25,860 nt of DNA from Kiritimatiellia bacterium. Its GTDB lineage: Bacteria > Verrucomicrobiota > Kiritimatiellia > SLAD01. Positions 15,838 through 23,035 of this stretch are shown piece after piece. Made by a program: the position numbers and the translations under genes. Each line of letters starts with the position of its first letter. Positions within the stretch are counted from its first letter, which is position 1. The stretch lies in assembly GCA_007128275.1 (NCBI GenBank), contig SKXR01000222.1:1-25860 (forward strand), in the 5' to 3' direction. Under the pieces are notes generated by a model. That model did no database searches, was not told the origin of the DNA, and saw only the letters and a list, made by a program, of their open reading frames with translations.

Positions 15838-15853
15838 AGCGGGCATTCCCGCT
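15838..15853 (+). promoter_or_regulatory. perfect hairpin in the cysE leader
   Basis: AGCGGG-CATT-CCCGCT (15838-15853) ends 20 bases before the cysE ATG. A competing partner, CCCGCTGGA, lies upstream near 15796-15805 and can pair with TCCAGCGGG (15834-15843), so two exclusive folds are possible. Confidence 0.35.
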
Positions 15854-15873
15854 ACCGTCGTGGGCATTCAATC

Positions 15874-16836
15874 ATGAGCAAGAAAGATCAGAAAGAGTGC
15901 CCCTCCGAAGGGATGGAATATTGCGTCTGCCAGACCGTGGAAACATTGACCCCACTTTACCATCACCATGGGGAAGATCGGCCGGACAGTGTTCTGGACG
16001 GGTATCCCAACACCCTCGACATTGTGGAAGCCCTCAAGATCCTCATCGATTCGATGATTCCCGGGCGCATGACGCATACGGACGTCGACCGCAATGAACT
16101 GGGCCTTTTCCTGATTCGCCGCCTAAGCCAGGCGTGGCGGTTGCTGCGCCCTGAAATTGAGCGCGCCATCCCGTTCCGATGGAAAGGCGCCGCCGCGGTC
16201 ATGGACGGAGCGCCCGAGCCAACGGATCCCCGGGCTGAATCGTTCCGGGCCATGCGCGCGTTCTACGACCGTCTTCCGGAAATTCGCAAACTGGTGGTGG
16301 AAGATATCAAAGCCGCCTACGAAGGCGACCCCGCGGCGTTGACCTATGCGGAGGTCCAGCTCGCCTATCCCGGCCTGCTGGCTGTCGTATCGCATCGGTT
16401 GGCCCATGAACTCTACAAGCTCGATATCCCTATCGTCCCGCGCGTGATGAGCGAATGGACCCACTCGAAGACCGGCGTGGACATCAACCCCGGTGCGCGC
16501 ATCGGGCACGGGTTCTTCATCGATCACGCCACCGGCGTCGTGATCGGCGAAACGTGCCATATCGGGAACAACGTCAAACTCTATCAAGGCGTCACGCTCG
16601 GCGCCAAGAGCTTCCCGCTGGATGACAACGGACGCCCGATCAAACATGTTCAACGACATCCGACCGTGGAGGATAATGTGGTGATTTACGCCAACGCGAC
16701 GATCCTCGGCGGCGACACGGTTATCGGCAAGGGCACCACCATCGGCGGCAACGTGTTCATCATGGACAGCGTGCCGCCCAACAGTTTCGTGGCGTCCAAA
16801 CACCCTGAACTGCATATTAAGCCGGGGAAGGCGTAG
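15874..16836 (+). CDS. cysE: serine O-acetyltransferase (EpsC/SrpH-like)
   Basis: The enzyme acetylates serine with acetyl-CoA to O-acetylserine, the precursor of cysteine. The 320-residue protein has an extended N-terminal helical domain (about residues 40-190) and a C-terminal left-handed beta-helix of hexapeptide repeats. Typical motifs are DINPGARIGHGFFIDH, GVVIGET, NNVKLYQGVTLGAKSF, GRPIKHVQRHPTVED and VIYANATILGGDTVIG. The long N-terminus and the KSFPLDDNGRPIKH insert fit the EpsC/SrpH type rather than enterobacterial CysE. I chose ATG 15874 (MSKKDQKECP), since the in-frame extension to 15772 runs back toward the divergent promoter region and shows no conserved sequence. No cysK lies next to it. 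Confidence 0.92.
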   Translation: MSKKDQKECPSEGMEYCVCQTVETLTPLYHHHGEDRPDSVLDGYPNTLDIVEALKILIDSMIPGRMTHTDVDRNELGLFLIRRLSQAWRLLRPEIERAIPFRWKGAAAVMDGAPEPTDPRAESFRAMRAFYDRLPEIRKLVVEDIKAAYEGDPAALTYAEVQLAYPGLLAVVSHRLAHELYKLDIPIVPRVMSEWTHSKTGVDINPGARIGHGFFIDHATGVVIGETCHIGNNVKLYQGVTLGAKSFPLDDNGRPIKHVQRHPTVEDNVVIYANATILGGDTVIGKGTTIGGNVFIMDSVPPNSFVASKHPELHIKPGKA

Positions 16837-16844
16837 GGGAAGAG

Positions 16845-16886
16845 GGTTGCAGGCTATAGGTTTTGGGTTGTGGGTTATCGGTTTTG
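16845..16886 (+). repeat. heptamer array, GGTTNNN type
   Basis: Six phased units: GGTTGCA, GGCTATA, GGTTTTG, GGTTGTG, GGTTATC, GGTTTTG. It starts eight bases after the cysE stop and ends five bases before the TIR element at 16892. The array at 17056-17090 is its inverted counterpart. Confidence 0.85.
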
Positions 16887-16891
16887 TGGTA

Positions 16892-17040
16892 ATACCAATG
16901 CCTGATTCTTTTCGGTATATTGTCCTACCCATCCCGCCGGTCACCATGCGCTTCGCTTAGGTGACCGGCACCCCTCTCAGGAGGGGAAATGGGGAAATAT
17001 CCGGGTTGATTCTGTACCGAAAAGTATTAGAAACTGGTAT
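16892..17040 (+). mobile_element. 149-bp MITE-like element, copy A
   Basis: The ends form imperfect terminal inverted repeats: 21 of 26 bases match between 16892-16917 (ATACCAATGCC...CTTTTCGGTA) and 17015-17040 (TACCGAAAAG...CTGGTAT). Inside is a strong hairpin, CCGGTCACC/GGTGACCGG, and a CCCCT...AGGGG stem. There is no coding capacity. A second copy in opposite orientation lies at 18048-18202. TA bases lie at the borders, so a TA-targeting transposase is possible, but the target duplication is not certain. Confidence 0.8.
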
Positions 17041-17055
17041 AAGTTGCGCCCGCTT

Positions 17056-17090
17056 GAAACCTAAAACCTGGAACCAAGAACCTAAGGCCT
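17056..17090 (+). repeat. heptamer array, NNAACCT type
   Basis: Five phased units: GAAACCT, AAAACCT, GGAACCA, AGAACCT, AAGGCCT. This is the reverse-complement style of the GGTTNNN array at 16845-16886; the two bracket the element at 16892-17040. Confidence 0.8.
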
Positions 17091-17106
17091 GTTCCCACTC
17101 TCGCAC

Positions 17107-17958
17107 CTACCCAATCTCGATCACTTCGCCCTGCTTCGCCAATTGCGCGGCGCTCCATGCTGCGCGAATCTGCTCATCGCGCGCATCGCACGCGTCGTCG
17201 TCCATATCCGTCCCGTGATGGGTAATCAGCAGCCGCTTCACGCCGCAGCGTTGCGCGAGTTCAATGCCTTCCATCCATGTACTGTGGCCCCATCCGCAGT
17301 AGGGCTCGTACTGGTCCGGCGCGCACTTGCCGTCGAAAACCAATACGTCCGCACTGCGCGGCGTACGGCACAACCCTTCAAGCAGCGCCTTCTCTTCCTC
17401 GCTGGATTCCCCCCATTCCACGTCCGTGGCCACCACCACCGACGTGTCCGAGGAGGCCTCGTCGATGCGAAACGCGGTGGAACCGCCCGGATGATGCAAC
17501 GGGCACCATCGAATGTTTAACCCGCCGTACGCGCTCGGCGTCTCCATGGATTCCGCATCCAGAATCCGAAAAACCTTCGAGGCCTTCATCTCATCCAGAG
17601 GCAACGGCCAAATAGGCGGATTGACAAAAGAGGAACAAATATCGTCCACGGTCAGGTCTTCGAACACGCGCGACGCCAACTCGATGGTCCATTCCTCGTT
17701 GTACATGGGAGGGAAGGAAGACAGTCCGCATAGATGGTCCAGGTGAAAGTGCGAAAACAGGAGCAGGACGGACCGGAAATCCGGATTGGATGCCGTCAAC
17801 CGCGCATGAACGGAACGAATACCGGAACCCGCATCGATGATCACACGCTCCCCGCCCCCACCCTCGACGAGAAAGGATGTCGTATCCCCGCCATATCGCG
17901 CAAAGGCGGGATCCGCTACCGTATTCCCGCCACGCACTCCACCTATGAAAAGTTTCAT
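17107..17958 (-). CDS. MBL-fold metallo-hydrolase
   Basis: The 283-residue protein is a metallo-beta-lactamase-fold hydrolase. Metal ligands are visible: HFHLDH near residue 90-95, HHPGG near 154, Asp in ATDVEW near 177 and the C-terminal HHGTDMDD near 249. The N-terminus (GVRGGNTVADPAFARYGGDTT) is the start seen in MBL proteins related to RNase Z and to phosphodiesterase-like families that cleave cyclic nucleotides or phosphonate-pathway cyclic phosphates. The exact substrate is unknown. GAGG lies 8-12 bases before the ATG. The gene stands alone, bracketed by two inverted copies of a MITE-like element and by heptamer arrays; the cyclase gene with the matching strand lies further upstream in coordinates beyond copy B. 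Confidence 0.85.
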   Translation of the reverse strand: MKLFIGGVRGGNTVADPAFARYGGDTTSFLVEGGGGERVIIDAGSGIRSVHARLTASNPDFRSVLLLFSHFHLDHLCGLSSFPPMYNEEWTIELASRVFEDLTVDDICSSFVNPPIWPLPLDEMKASKVFRILDAESMETPSAYGGLNIRWCPLHHPGGSTAFRIDEASSDTSVVVATDVEWGESSEEEKALLEGLCRTPRSADVLVFDGKCAPDQYEPYCGWGHSTWMEGIELAQRCGVKRLLITHHGTDMDDDACDARDEQIRAAWSAAQLAKQGEVIEIG

Positions 17959-17990
17959 GTCTTCGTCCTCACGTTGTCCGCAAGATTTCC

Positions 17991-18018
17991 AGTGTTCCGT
18001 GTTCGGTGTTCAGTGCTG
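17991..18018 (+). repeat. heptamer array, NGTGTTC type
   Basis: Four phased units: AGTGTTC, CGTGTTC, GGTGTTC, AGTGCTG. Its inverted partner (GAACACT) lies at 18208-18228 on the far side of element copy B. Confidence 0.8.
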
Positions 18019-18047
18019 TGTCCGCCTTCCAGCCATCCACCCGTCTA

Positions 18048-18202
18048 ATACCATTCGCCAATCCTTGTCGGTACATATTCAACGCAGCCCCGGATATTCG
18101 CCCATTTCCCCTCCCGGGAAGGGTGCCGGTCACCTAAGCGAAGCGCATGGTGACCGGCGGGGTGGGTAGGACAATATACCGAAAAGAATTGGAGACTGGT
18201 AT
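18048..18202 (-). mobile_element. 155-bp MITE-like element, copy B (inverted)
   Basis: The terminal 26 bases match each other as inverted repeats at 22 of 26 positions (ATACCATTCGCC...GTCGGTA at the left, TACCGAAAAG...CTGGTAT at the right). Read on the minus strand the interior matches copy A closely, including TATTGTCCTACCCA, the GGTCACC/GGTGACC hairpin, GGAGGGGAAATGGG and AATATCCGGG. Copies A and B face each other across the MBL-fold gene. Confidence 0.8.
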
Positions 18203-18207
18203 GATCT

Positions 18208-18228
18208 GAATACTGAACACTGAACACT
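18208..18228 (+). repeat. heptamer array, GAACACT type
   Basis: Three phased units: GAATACT, GAACACT, GAACACT. Reverse complement of the AGTGTTC words at 17991; the pair surrounds element copy B. It lies 13 bases from the cyclase stop. Confidence 0.75.
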
Positions 18229-18241
18229 CTCTCCTCCCCCC

Positions 18242-20380
18242 TCACTTCTCCGTCAAATTCCACACCCCGTCCCACGTCTCACCCGGTTCAGTCGTCAAGG
18301 CTTTGCAGCGCTCGGCATATTTGCAGGACAACGGATCGTCCTGCCATTGCGTGAATAAAGCCAGCGCGTCCCCCCACTTCTCCGCGTCGCAGAGGCGAAG
18401 GGCTTTTTCGAACTCATCCACCGGCGGGAAGGCCGATTCTCCTTGGAGGCCCTGCACCTCATACACGCGCACAGGCGTCTTCCGGCCTACTACCGTGATT
18501 CGCCCTATTTCCCGCCCTACCAAGGAGCCTTCGACTCCGGTCCATGTTGATTCCGAGACCATCGTCGGCGTGCCAAACTGTTTGTTGGCGCCTTCCAGAC
18601 GCGCGGCGAGATTCGCGGCGTCGCCAAGCACGGTGTAATCAAAACGATCGCGCGACCCCATATTCCCGACCACCACATCACCCGTGTTCACACCGATACG
18701 CATGTACAAGTCCACGCCCGTTCGCTCTTTGAATTCGGGACGGCGCTCCGCCAGCTTACGCTGACACCGCAACGCCGTCCGCGCCGCGCGCTCGGCGTGG
18801 TCGGGTTGATTCAACGGCGCGTTCCAGAACGCAATGATCGCGTCGCCCTCATATTTGTCGAGGGTGCCGCCCTCCTCCAGAATGATGTCGGTCATGTCCG
18901 ACAGATAATCATTGAGCAAGCGCGTAAGGTCCTGTGGCTCCAGTTTTTCAGAAATCGAGGAAAACCCGGCCAGGTCGGAAAAGAAGATGGACAGCGTACG
19001 GCGTTCACCGCCGAGTTTGAGCTGATCGGGATTCCTCATGATCTGCTCGATGACATCGGGGCTTAGATAGTGTTTAAACGCGCCTTTGATAAACGCCTTC
19101 TGCCTTCCCTCCAGCGCGTAGCTCACGACCACGGCACCGACCATACTCAGGGACAGCGCCAATGTTTGGACAATGATCGGCCACCACATACTGAAATCAT
19201 AGAGGGCAAAACCGATGAACCATGGCAGGGGAAGAAAGACCGCAAACAACACCACGGTGTGCCACGCTTTTCCGGTCAACAACACCCCGCATGTCGCCAG
19301 GAACACCAGGATGAATGTCGAGACGAGCACCCAACGACGCGGCAACAGATGCACGAAATCATCGGCCAGAAAGTTGTCGAGGATGGTGGTATGCACCTCG
19401 ACACCGGGCGTGACGGGACTGATGGGCGTCGGCCGTAAGTCCATCAGACCCGGCGCGCTGAATCCCAGAAATACATACGCATTGTTGAACACGATTGGCG
19501 ATACCGCGGGTGTTTCCCCGGCTTGCAGCCGTAATTCCGCCTGAATGATTTGCGCGGCCGTGTATTTCGTATGCGTGCCCGACGGTCCCCGATACCGTAA
19601 AATGCTGCGCCCCTGATCGTCGACGGGAATGCGCCGTTTGCCGACATGAAAATAGCCGTCTTCGATGCGCATGGCCGGCAAGGCGCGGCGCTGATCCGGC
19701 GAGGCGGCGGCCATATAGGCCGCCAACCCGAGGGACGGCACAGCACGGCCGTCAAACACCCGGAACAGGTTGACCCGGCGAATGATGCCGTCCCGGTCCG
19801 GCTCTCCTTTCACATCGGCCAGGATCGTCGCATTCGTCGCAATTTCGGGTATCGGAAATGTCGCGCGCGGCATGATCACATCGCCCGGATCCCGTTCGGC
19901 AAGCCACTCCTCCAATCCTCGGATCGGCAAGGAATGATCCGGCACATGATCCGGCCATTCGGTGAAACGACCAATGCCCTCTCCGAGAAACACGGCGGGC
20001 GAGAAGGGCGGCCCGTTCCGAATGGCTTCGCCCAGCAATTCGTCGTCTTCCACGCCGTATCCGGACGATTCCGTATACAGGACGTCAAACGCCACGGCCC
20101 GCGCGCCGCCGCGCAGGGCAAACTGGATGATCGGGACATACACCTCGCGCGGCCAAGGCCAGGAAAGGCCCATCTCGTTCGCGGCCCAATCCAAGCTGGA
20201 CTGGTCCAGCATGATCAACTTGATGTCGTCCGTCGCGGGGCCGGGTCGCGCCTTGGTCAACACGCGCCAGTTCCATGTGGTGTATTCCCACCGCTCCAAC
20301 CAGCCGGCCGACCACAACTGAATGGACAGCGACGAGAAAAGCCCCGTCAACACAGCGCCATAGATGAGCTTCTTGATCAT
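18242..20380 (-). CDS. CHASE2-domain class III nucleotide cyclase
   Basis: The 712-residue protein has an N-terminal membrane anchor, a periplasmic CHASE2 sensor (about residues 30-335; landmarks IKLIMLDQSSLDW, GARAVAFDVLYTE, DGIIRRV, FLGFSAPGLMDLRPTP), three membrane segments (about 345-425) and a cytoplasmic class III cyclase domain (about 460-650). Both metal Asp motifs are intact (FFSDLAGFSSISE and KYEGDAIIAFWNAP), as are NTGDVVVGNMGS, DYTVLGDAANLAARLEGANK. The Lys of KYEGD favours ATP as substrate. A short C-terminal tail with TPR-like character (EFEKALRLCDAEKWGDALALF) ends it. It is the last gene of the envelope block and is separated from the M48 gene by a long heptamer hairpin; no clear ribosome binding site precedes the ATG. 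Confidence 0.93.
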   Translation of the reverse strand: MIKKLIYGAVLTGLFSSLSIQLWSAGWLERWEYTTWNWRVLTKARPGPATDDIKLIMLDQSSLDWAANEMGLSWPWPREVYVPIIQFALRGGARAVAFDVLYTESSGYGVEDDELLGEAIRNGPPFSPAVFLGEGIGRFTEWPDHVPDHSLPIRGLEEWLAERDPGDVIMPRATFPIPEIATNATILADVKGEPDRDGIIRRVNLFRVFDGRAVPSLGLAAYMAAASPDQRRALPAMRIEDGYFHVGKRRIPVDDQGRSILRYRGPSGTHTKYTAAQIIQAELRLQAGETPAVSPIVFNNAYVFLGFSAPGLMDLRPTPISPVTPGVEVHTTILDNFLADDFVHLLPRRWVLVSTFILVFLATCGVLLTGKAWHTVVLFAVFLPLPWFIGFALYDFSMWWPIIVQTLALSLSMVGAVVVSYALEGRQKAFIKGAFKHYLSPDVIEQIMRNPDQLKLGGERRTLSIFFSDLAGFSSISEKLEPQDLTRLLNDYLSDMTDIILEEGGTLDKYEGDAIIAFWNAPLNQPDHAERAARTALRCQRKLAERRPEFKERTGVDLYMRIGVNTGDVVVGNMGSRDRFDYTVLGDAANLAARLEGANKQFGTPTMVSESTWTGVEGSLVGREIGRITVVGRKTPVRVYEVQGLQGESAFPPVDEFEKALRLCDAEKWGDALALFTQWQDDPLSCKYAERCKALTTEPGETWDGVWNLTEK

Positions 20381-20386
20381 GGAAAG

Positions 20387-20510
20387 GAAGAATGGTTGAT
20401 GGTTAATGGTTAATGGTTAAAGCGTAATGAAGACACCACAACGGATAATGAACATTCCTTTATCAACCATCAACCATTAACCATCAACCATTAACCATTA
20501 ACCATTCTTC
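20387..20510. repeat. 34-bp inverted heptamer arrays (TGGTTAA / TTAACCA)
   Basis: The left arm at 20387-20420 holds TGGTTGA and three TGGTTAA units; the right arm within 20463-20504 holds six TCAACCA/TTAACCA units. Positions 20387-20420 and 20477-20510 are inverted repeats with 32 of 34 matches, giving a very long AT-rich hairpin over a 56-base loop. It fills the gap between the M48 stop and the cyclase start. Confidence 0.9.
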
Positions 20511-20512
20511 CC

Positions 20513-21430
20513 TCACACTCCCTGCATCGCCGCCCGAAACCGCTCCTCCCGCTCGGGGGGCGGCGCCGGGACGGTGACGCCCGCGCCGATCATGCGGCGG
20601 ATATCCCGAATCCGGTCATCCGGGTCAGGATGGGTACGCGCAAAGTCGCGCCCGCCCGGCTTGATCTGCCGACTCATTTCATCGAGCATCCGTTTCAGGG
20701 CCATGGGATCGTAGCCTACCCGGCGCAGAATGGTGACCGCCGCCGCGTCCGCTTCGCGTTCCAGCCGACGGGAATAACCGCTCGTCATGAGGGTATGGGT
20801 GATGTCGCCGATGGAACCCTCAAACGCCTCCGTCAATTGCTTCACCTCATCGCCCGCCAACGTGCGTGTCGTCTCGATCGCCAACACCGTAAACGCCGTG
20901 ACCAGACGCGAAGACTTAATGGCGCGCAAGCCGTGGTCATGCTGCACATGTCCGACTTCATGGGCCAGGACTGCGGCCAGCTCGTCCTCGGTTTCGCATA
21001 ACCGAAGCATCCCGCGCGTCACCAGGATAAATCCGCCGGGCGCGGCAAATGCATTGATCTCGTCGCTGTCCAAGATCAGGAACCGATAGCCGCCGAACGT
21101 CTCGGGCTTGTCCGACATCAATGCCAAGGACTGCCCCAAGAGGTTGAGGTACTCGTTTGCCTCGGGATGGTCATACGGCTCGTACTGAGTCAGGATCGTC
21201 GCCGACACCGCGCGCCCGATATAATATTCCTGTTCCGGCGTGATATCTTCGAAGGTGCGTCCCACCGCGATACCGGCACGACGCAAGGATTCGGCCTCCT
21301 CAGGCTTGATCGTCCCCGTGGCCTCGCCCACCGTTGCGCCGACATCCGACAGGGTCTCGCAACCGACCGTCAGGCACAGTCCGCCGACGAGTCCGGCCAT
21401 GGCCAATGTGTTCAGGAATCGCTTCTTCAT
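20513..21430 (-). CDS. M48-family metalloprotease lipoprotein
   Basis: From ATG 21430 the protein has 305 residues with a lipoprotein-type signal ending near Cys24 (CLTVGC). The zinc site is HEVGH (157-161, continuing VQHDHG), and the third ligand is the Glu in READAAAV. The fold is that of BepA/LoiP-type periplasmic M48 peptidases, which act in outer-membrane protein quality control. The ATG overlaps the stop of the SH3 gene as ATGA, so the two are translationally coupled; the frame extends further up but lies entirely within the SH3 gene. The C-terminus has the usual THPDPDDRIRDI motif. Confidence 0.92.
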   Translation of the reverse strand: MKKRFLNTLAMAGLVGGLCLTVGCETLSDVGATVGEATGTIKPEEAESLRRAGIAVGRTFEDITPEQEYYIGRAVSATILTQYEPYDHPEANEYLNLLGQSLALMSDKPETFGGYRFLILDSDEINAFAAPGGFILVTRGMLRLCETEDELAAVLAHEVGHVQHDHGLRAIKSSRLVTAFTVLAIETTRTLAGDEVKQLTEAFEGSIGDITHTLMTSGYSRRLEREADAAAVTILRRVGYDPMALKRMLDEMSRQIKPGGRDFARTHPDPDDRIRDIRRMIGAGVTVPAPPPEREERFRAAMQGV

Positions 21431-21903
21431 CGGTGACCGCCTTCCGGCTTCACACCGCCCAGCCGAAGGAAATCCGACAGGCGTTCGGGCGATACACCCA
21501 TCTTCTCCATGCGGTCCACCCACGAGAAATCGATCTCCGCATGCTGGGACCGGTATTCCTGCTCCACTTCGGCACTGAATCCTTTGCCGGCCAACGCCAT
21601 TTCCTCCTGCGTGGCTGCACCGGCCACATCCACCTCGCCCGCTTCCAATTTGATGCGTTGCCGGGTCAAGGCGGATTCATGAATCCAACCGGCCTTGTCG
21701 CCGGACGCCACATAACGCCACGGGCCCTGCTGCTGCTGTATGTTGACCCGCTCACCATACTCCACCGAGGCTACGACGGCGCCCAAATACGAAGGCCGCT
21801 CCCTCAACTGTCCCTCGCGGATCTGCACGCTCATCTCCGGCGCAGCATGACTCATGCTCGCACCCAGCAAGATCGCCCCCATTAGCATCCATTTCATTTT
21901 CAT
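21427..21903 (-). CDS. secreted SH3-domain protein
   Basis: The 158-residue protein has a signal peptide (about 1-20, ending SHA-A), a bacterial SH3 domain (about 24-80: VQIREGQLRERPSYLGAVV, VEYGERVNIQ, GPWRYVASGDKAGWIHESAL), and a C-terminal helical stretch without a family I recognise. Such proteins often bind peptidoglycan or partner proteins. GGGGA lies 8 bases before the ATG. It overlaps the M48 gene by four bases, suggesting they work as a pair in the periplasm. Confidence 0.88.
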   Translation of the reverse strand: MKMKWMLMGAILLGASMSHAAPEMSVQIREGQLRERPSYLGAVVASVEYGERVNIQQQQGPWRYVASGDKAGWIHESALTRQRIKLEAGEVDVAGAATQEEMALAGKGFSAEVEQEYRSQHAEIDFSWVDRMEKMGVSPERLSDFLRLGGVKPEGGHR

Positions 21904-21924
21904 CTTATTATCCCCGCGGAAGAG

Positions 21925-22001
21925 AGTGTTCAGTGTTCAGTATTCCGTTTTCCGTCTTCCGTCTTCCGTTTTCCGTTTTCCGTTTTCCGTCTTCCGTCTA
22001 C
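21925..22001 (+). repeat. 11-unit heptamer array, NGTNTTC type
   Basis: Eleven uninterrupted units in phase: two AGTGTTC, AGTATTC, then CGTTTTC and CGTCTTC in mixed order, ending CGTCTAC. The largest array in the window, filling the gap between the TPR gene stop and the SH3 gene start. Its inverted relative is at 22969-23003 at the other end of the TPR gene. Confidence 0.92.
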
Positions 22002-22016
22002 ACCCTATTGGACGCC

Positions 22017-22955
22017 CTACTCTCCCTTAATCTTCACCGTCTCGGTCAGTTTTTCAAATAGGGCCGTCAACCGGCTCGCCCATTCCGGGTCGTCCGCCTC
22101 TTCCAAACTGGGCAACGCCTTCTCCACAAGCCGCAACGCCTCCACGGGGGAACCGTCCGCCGCATAATGACGCGCCGCCCGATAAAACCGGTCCACCGCG
22201 ACCGTGTGATCACCAACCTTCTGATACGCCGAAGCGGCGCGCGACATGGCCCGGGCCATGTCCGCAAATCGGGCTTCGTTGCGGTAGTACATCGTTTCGA
22301 GATCAAACTCCTGGGCCGCGAGGCGGGTCTCGCCACCGGCCAACAGCAATCGACCATTCACTTCGGCCAGGCGAGCCAACAAGCGTAGCGCCGTATCGCG
22401 ACGAATATGCCGCTCCGCCAACGTCCGTTCCTCCGCCGCCCTTTCGGGGTCATCCCGTTCCAGCGCCATCAGCGCGCGTAACGAGTGCACCTGAAGACGC
22501 ACGGCGCGCGCGCGGACGCCTTCCAACGCCTGCACCGCTTCGTCCGTCAACAGCCAGGCCGCTTCAGCGTCACCCAGCTTGCGTGTCACCTCCGCCTCGG
22601 CAATAAGGGTCTCCACACCGCTTTCTCCGGCGCGACGCAACTCAATACGCGCCTCGCGCAACAGGTCACGCCCCTCCTCCAGATCGCCGAGCGCAATATG
22701 GCACAGGGCCAGGTTGTATGCACTCGAACCAACCGCCGCGGGTCGATCCATGATCTGCGCCCGGATGAACGCGTTTTCATACAACTCGGCGGCGCGCCCA
22801 ATATCGCCGCGCTGAAACGCGCCATGCCCCGACGTGATCATCCGATGATAATACGCGTCGCGCTGCACCGCAGGCCGTGAGGCCGCACGCGGCCCGCCAC
22901 ACGCGGAAAGCAACAGGACAAGCGCAAGCATCGGTGCCGCATGCAGGATCCGCAC
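22017..22955 (-). CDS. TPR-repeat lipoprotein
   Basis: I chose the GTG at 22955, which gives a textbook lipoprotein signal, MRILHAAPMLALVLLLSAC, and 312 residues. An ATG at 23039 overlaps the MCE stop (ATGA), but the 28 extra residues are encoded by a heptamer repeat array and would bury the signal; this alternative cannot be excluded. The mature protein is helical, with several TPR-like units (AFQRGDIGRAAELYENAF, YNLALCHIALGDLEEGRDLL, AASAYQKVGDHTVAVDRFYRAA). It presumably sits in the outer or inner membrane facing the periplasm, as a partner of the MCE system encoded upstream. No specific family recognised. Confidence 0.8.
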   Translation of the reverse strand: MRILHAAPMLALVLLLSACGGPRAASRPAVQRDAYYHRMITSGHGAFQRGDIGRAAELYENAFIRAQIMDRPAAVGSSAYNLALCHIALGDLEEGRDLLREARIELRRAGESGVETLIAEAEVTRKLGDAEAAWLLTDEAVQALEGVRARAVRLQVHSLRALMALERDDPERAAEERTLAERHIRRDTALRLLARLAEVNGRLLLAGGETRLAAQEFDLETMYYRNEARFADMARAMSRAASAYQKVGDHTVAVDRFYRAARHYAADGSPVEALRLVEKALPSLEEADDPEWASRLTALFEKLTETVKIKGE

Positions 22956-22968
22956 AACGCGCTTGCCT

Positions 22969-23003
22969 GCAACACGTTCAACGGAACACGGAACACGGAA
23001 TAC
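22969..23003 (+). repeat. heptamer array, GGAACAC type
   Basis: Five phased units: GCAACAC, GTTCAAC, GGAACAC, GGAACAC, GGAATAC. It lies between the MCE stop and the GTG start of the TPR gene, so it is either the spacer or the N-terminal codons of that gene. Confidence 0.8.
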
Positions 23004-23035
23004 GTGGTCCTCGGCTCTTGGCGCTCTACATTTCA

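Noticed and set aside
16961..17218. Short plus-strand frame starting inside element copy A
   Set aside because: It runs through the repeat, a heptamer array and the antisense of the MBL gene; no conserved sequence.
16892..18202. Composite transposon carrying its own transposase
   Set aside because: Neither element copy nor the gene between them encodes a transposase; only a MITE-like non-autonomous pair can be supported.
21925..22001. CRISPR array
   Set aside because: Units are 7 bp, contiguous and have no spacers; no cas genes are in the window.
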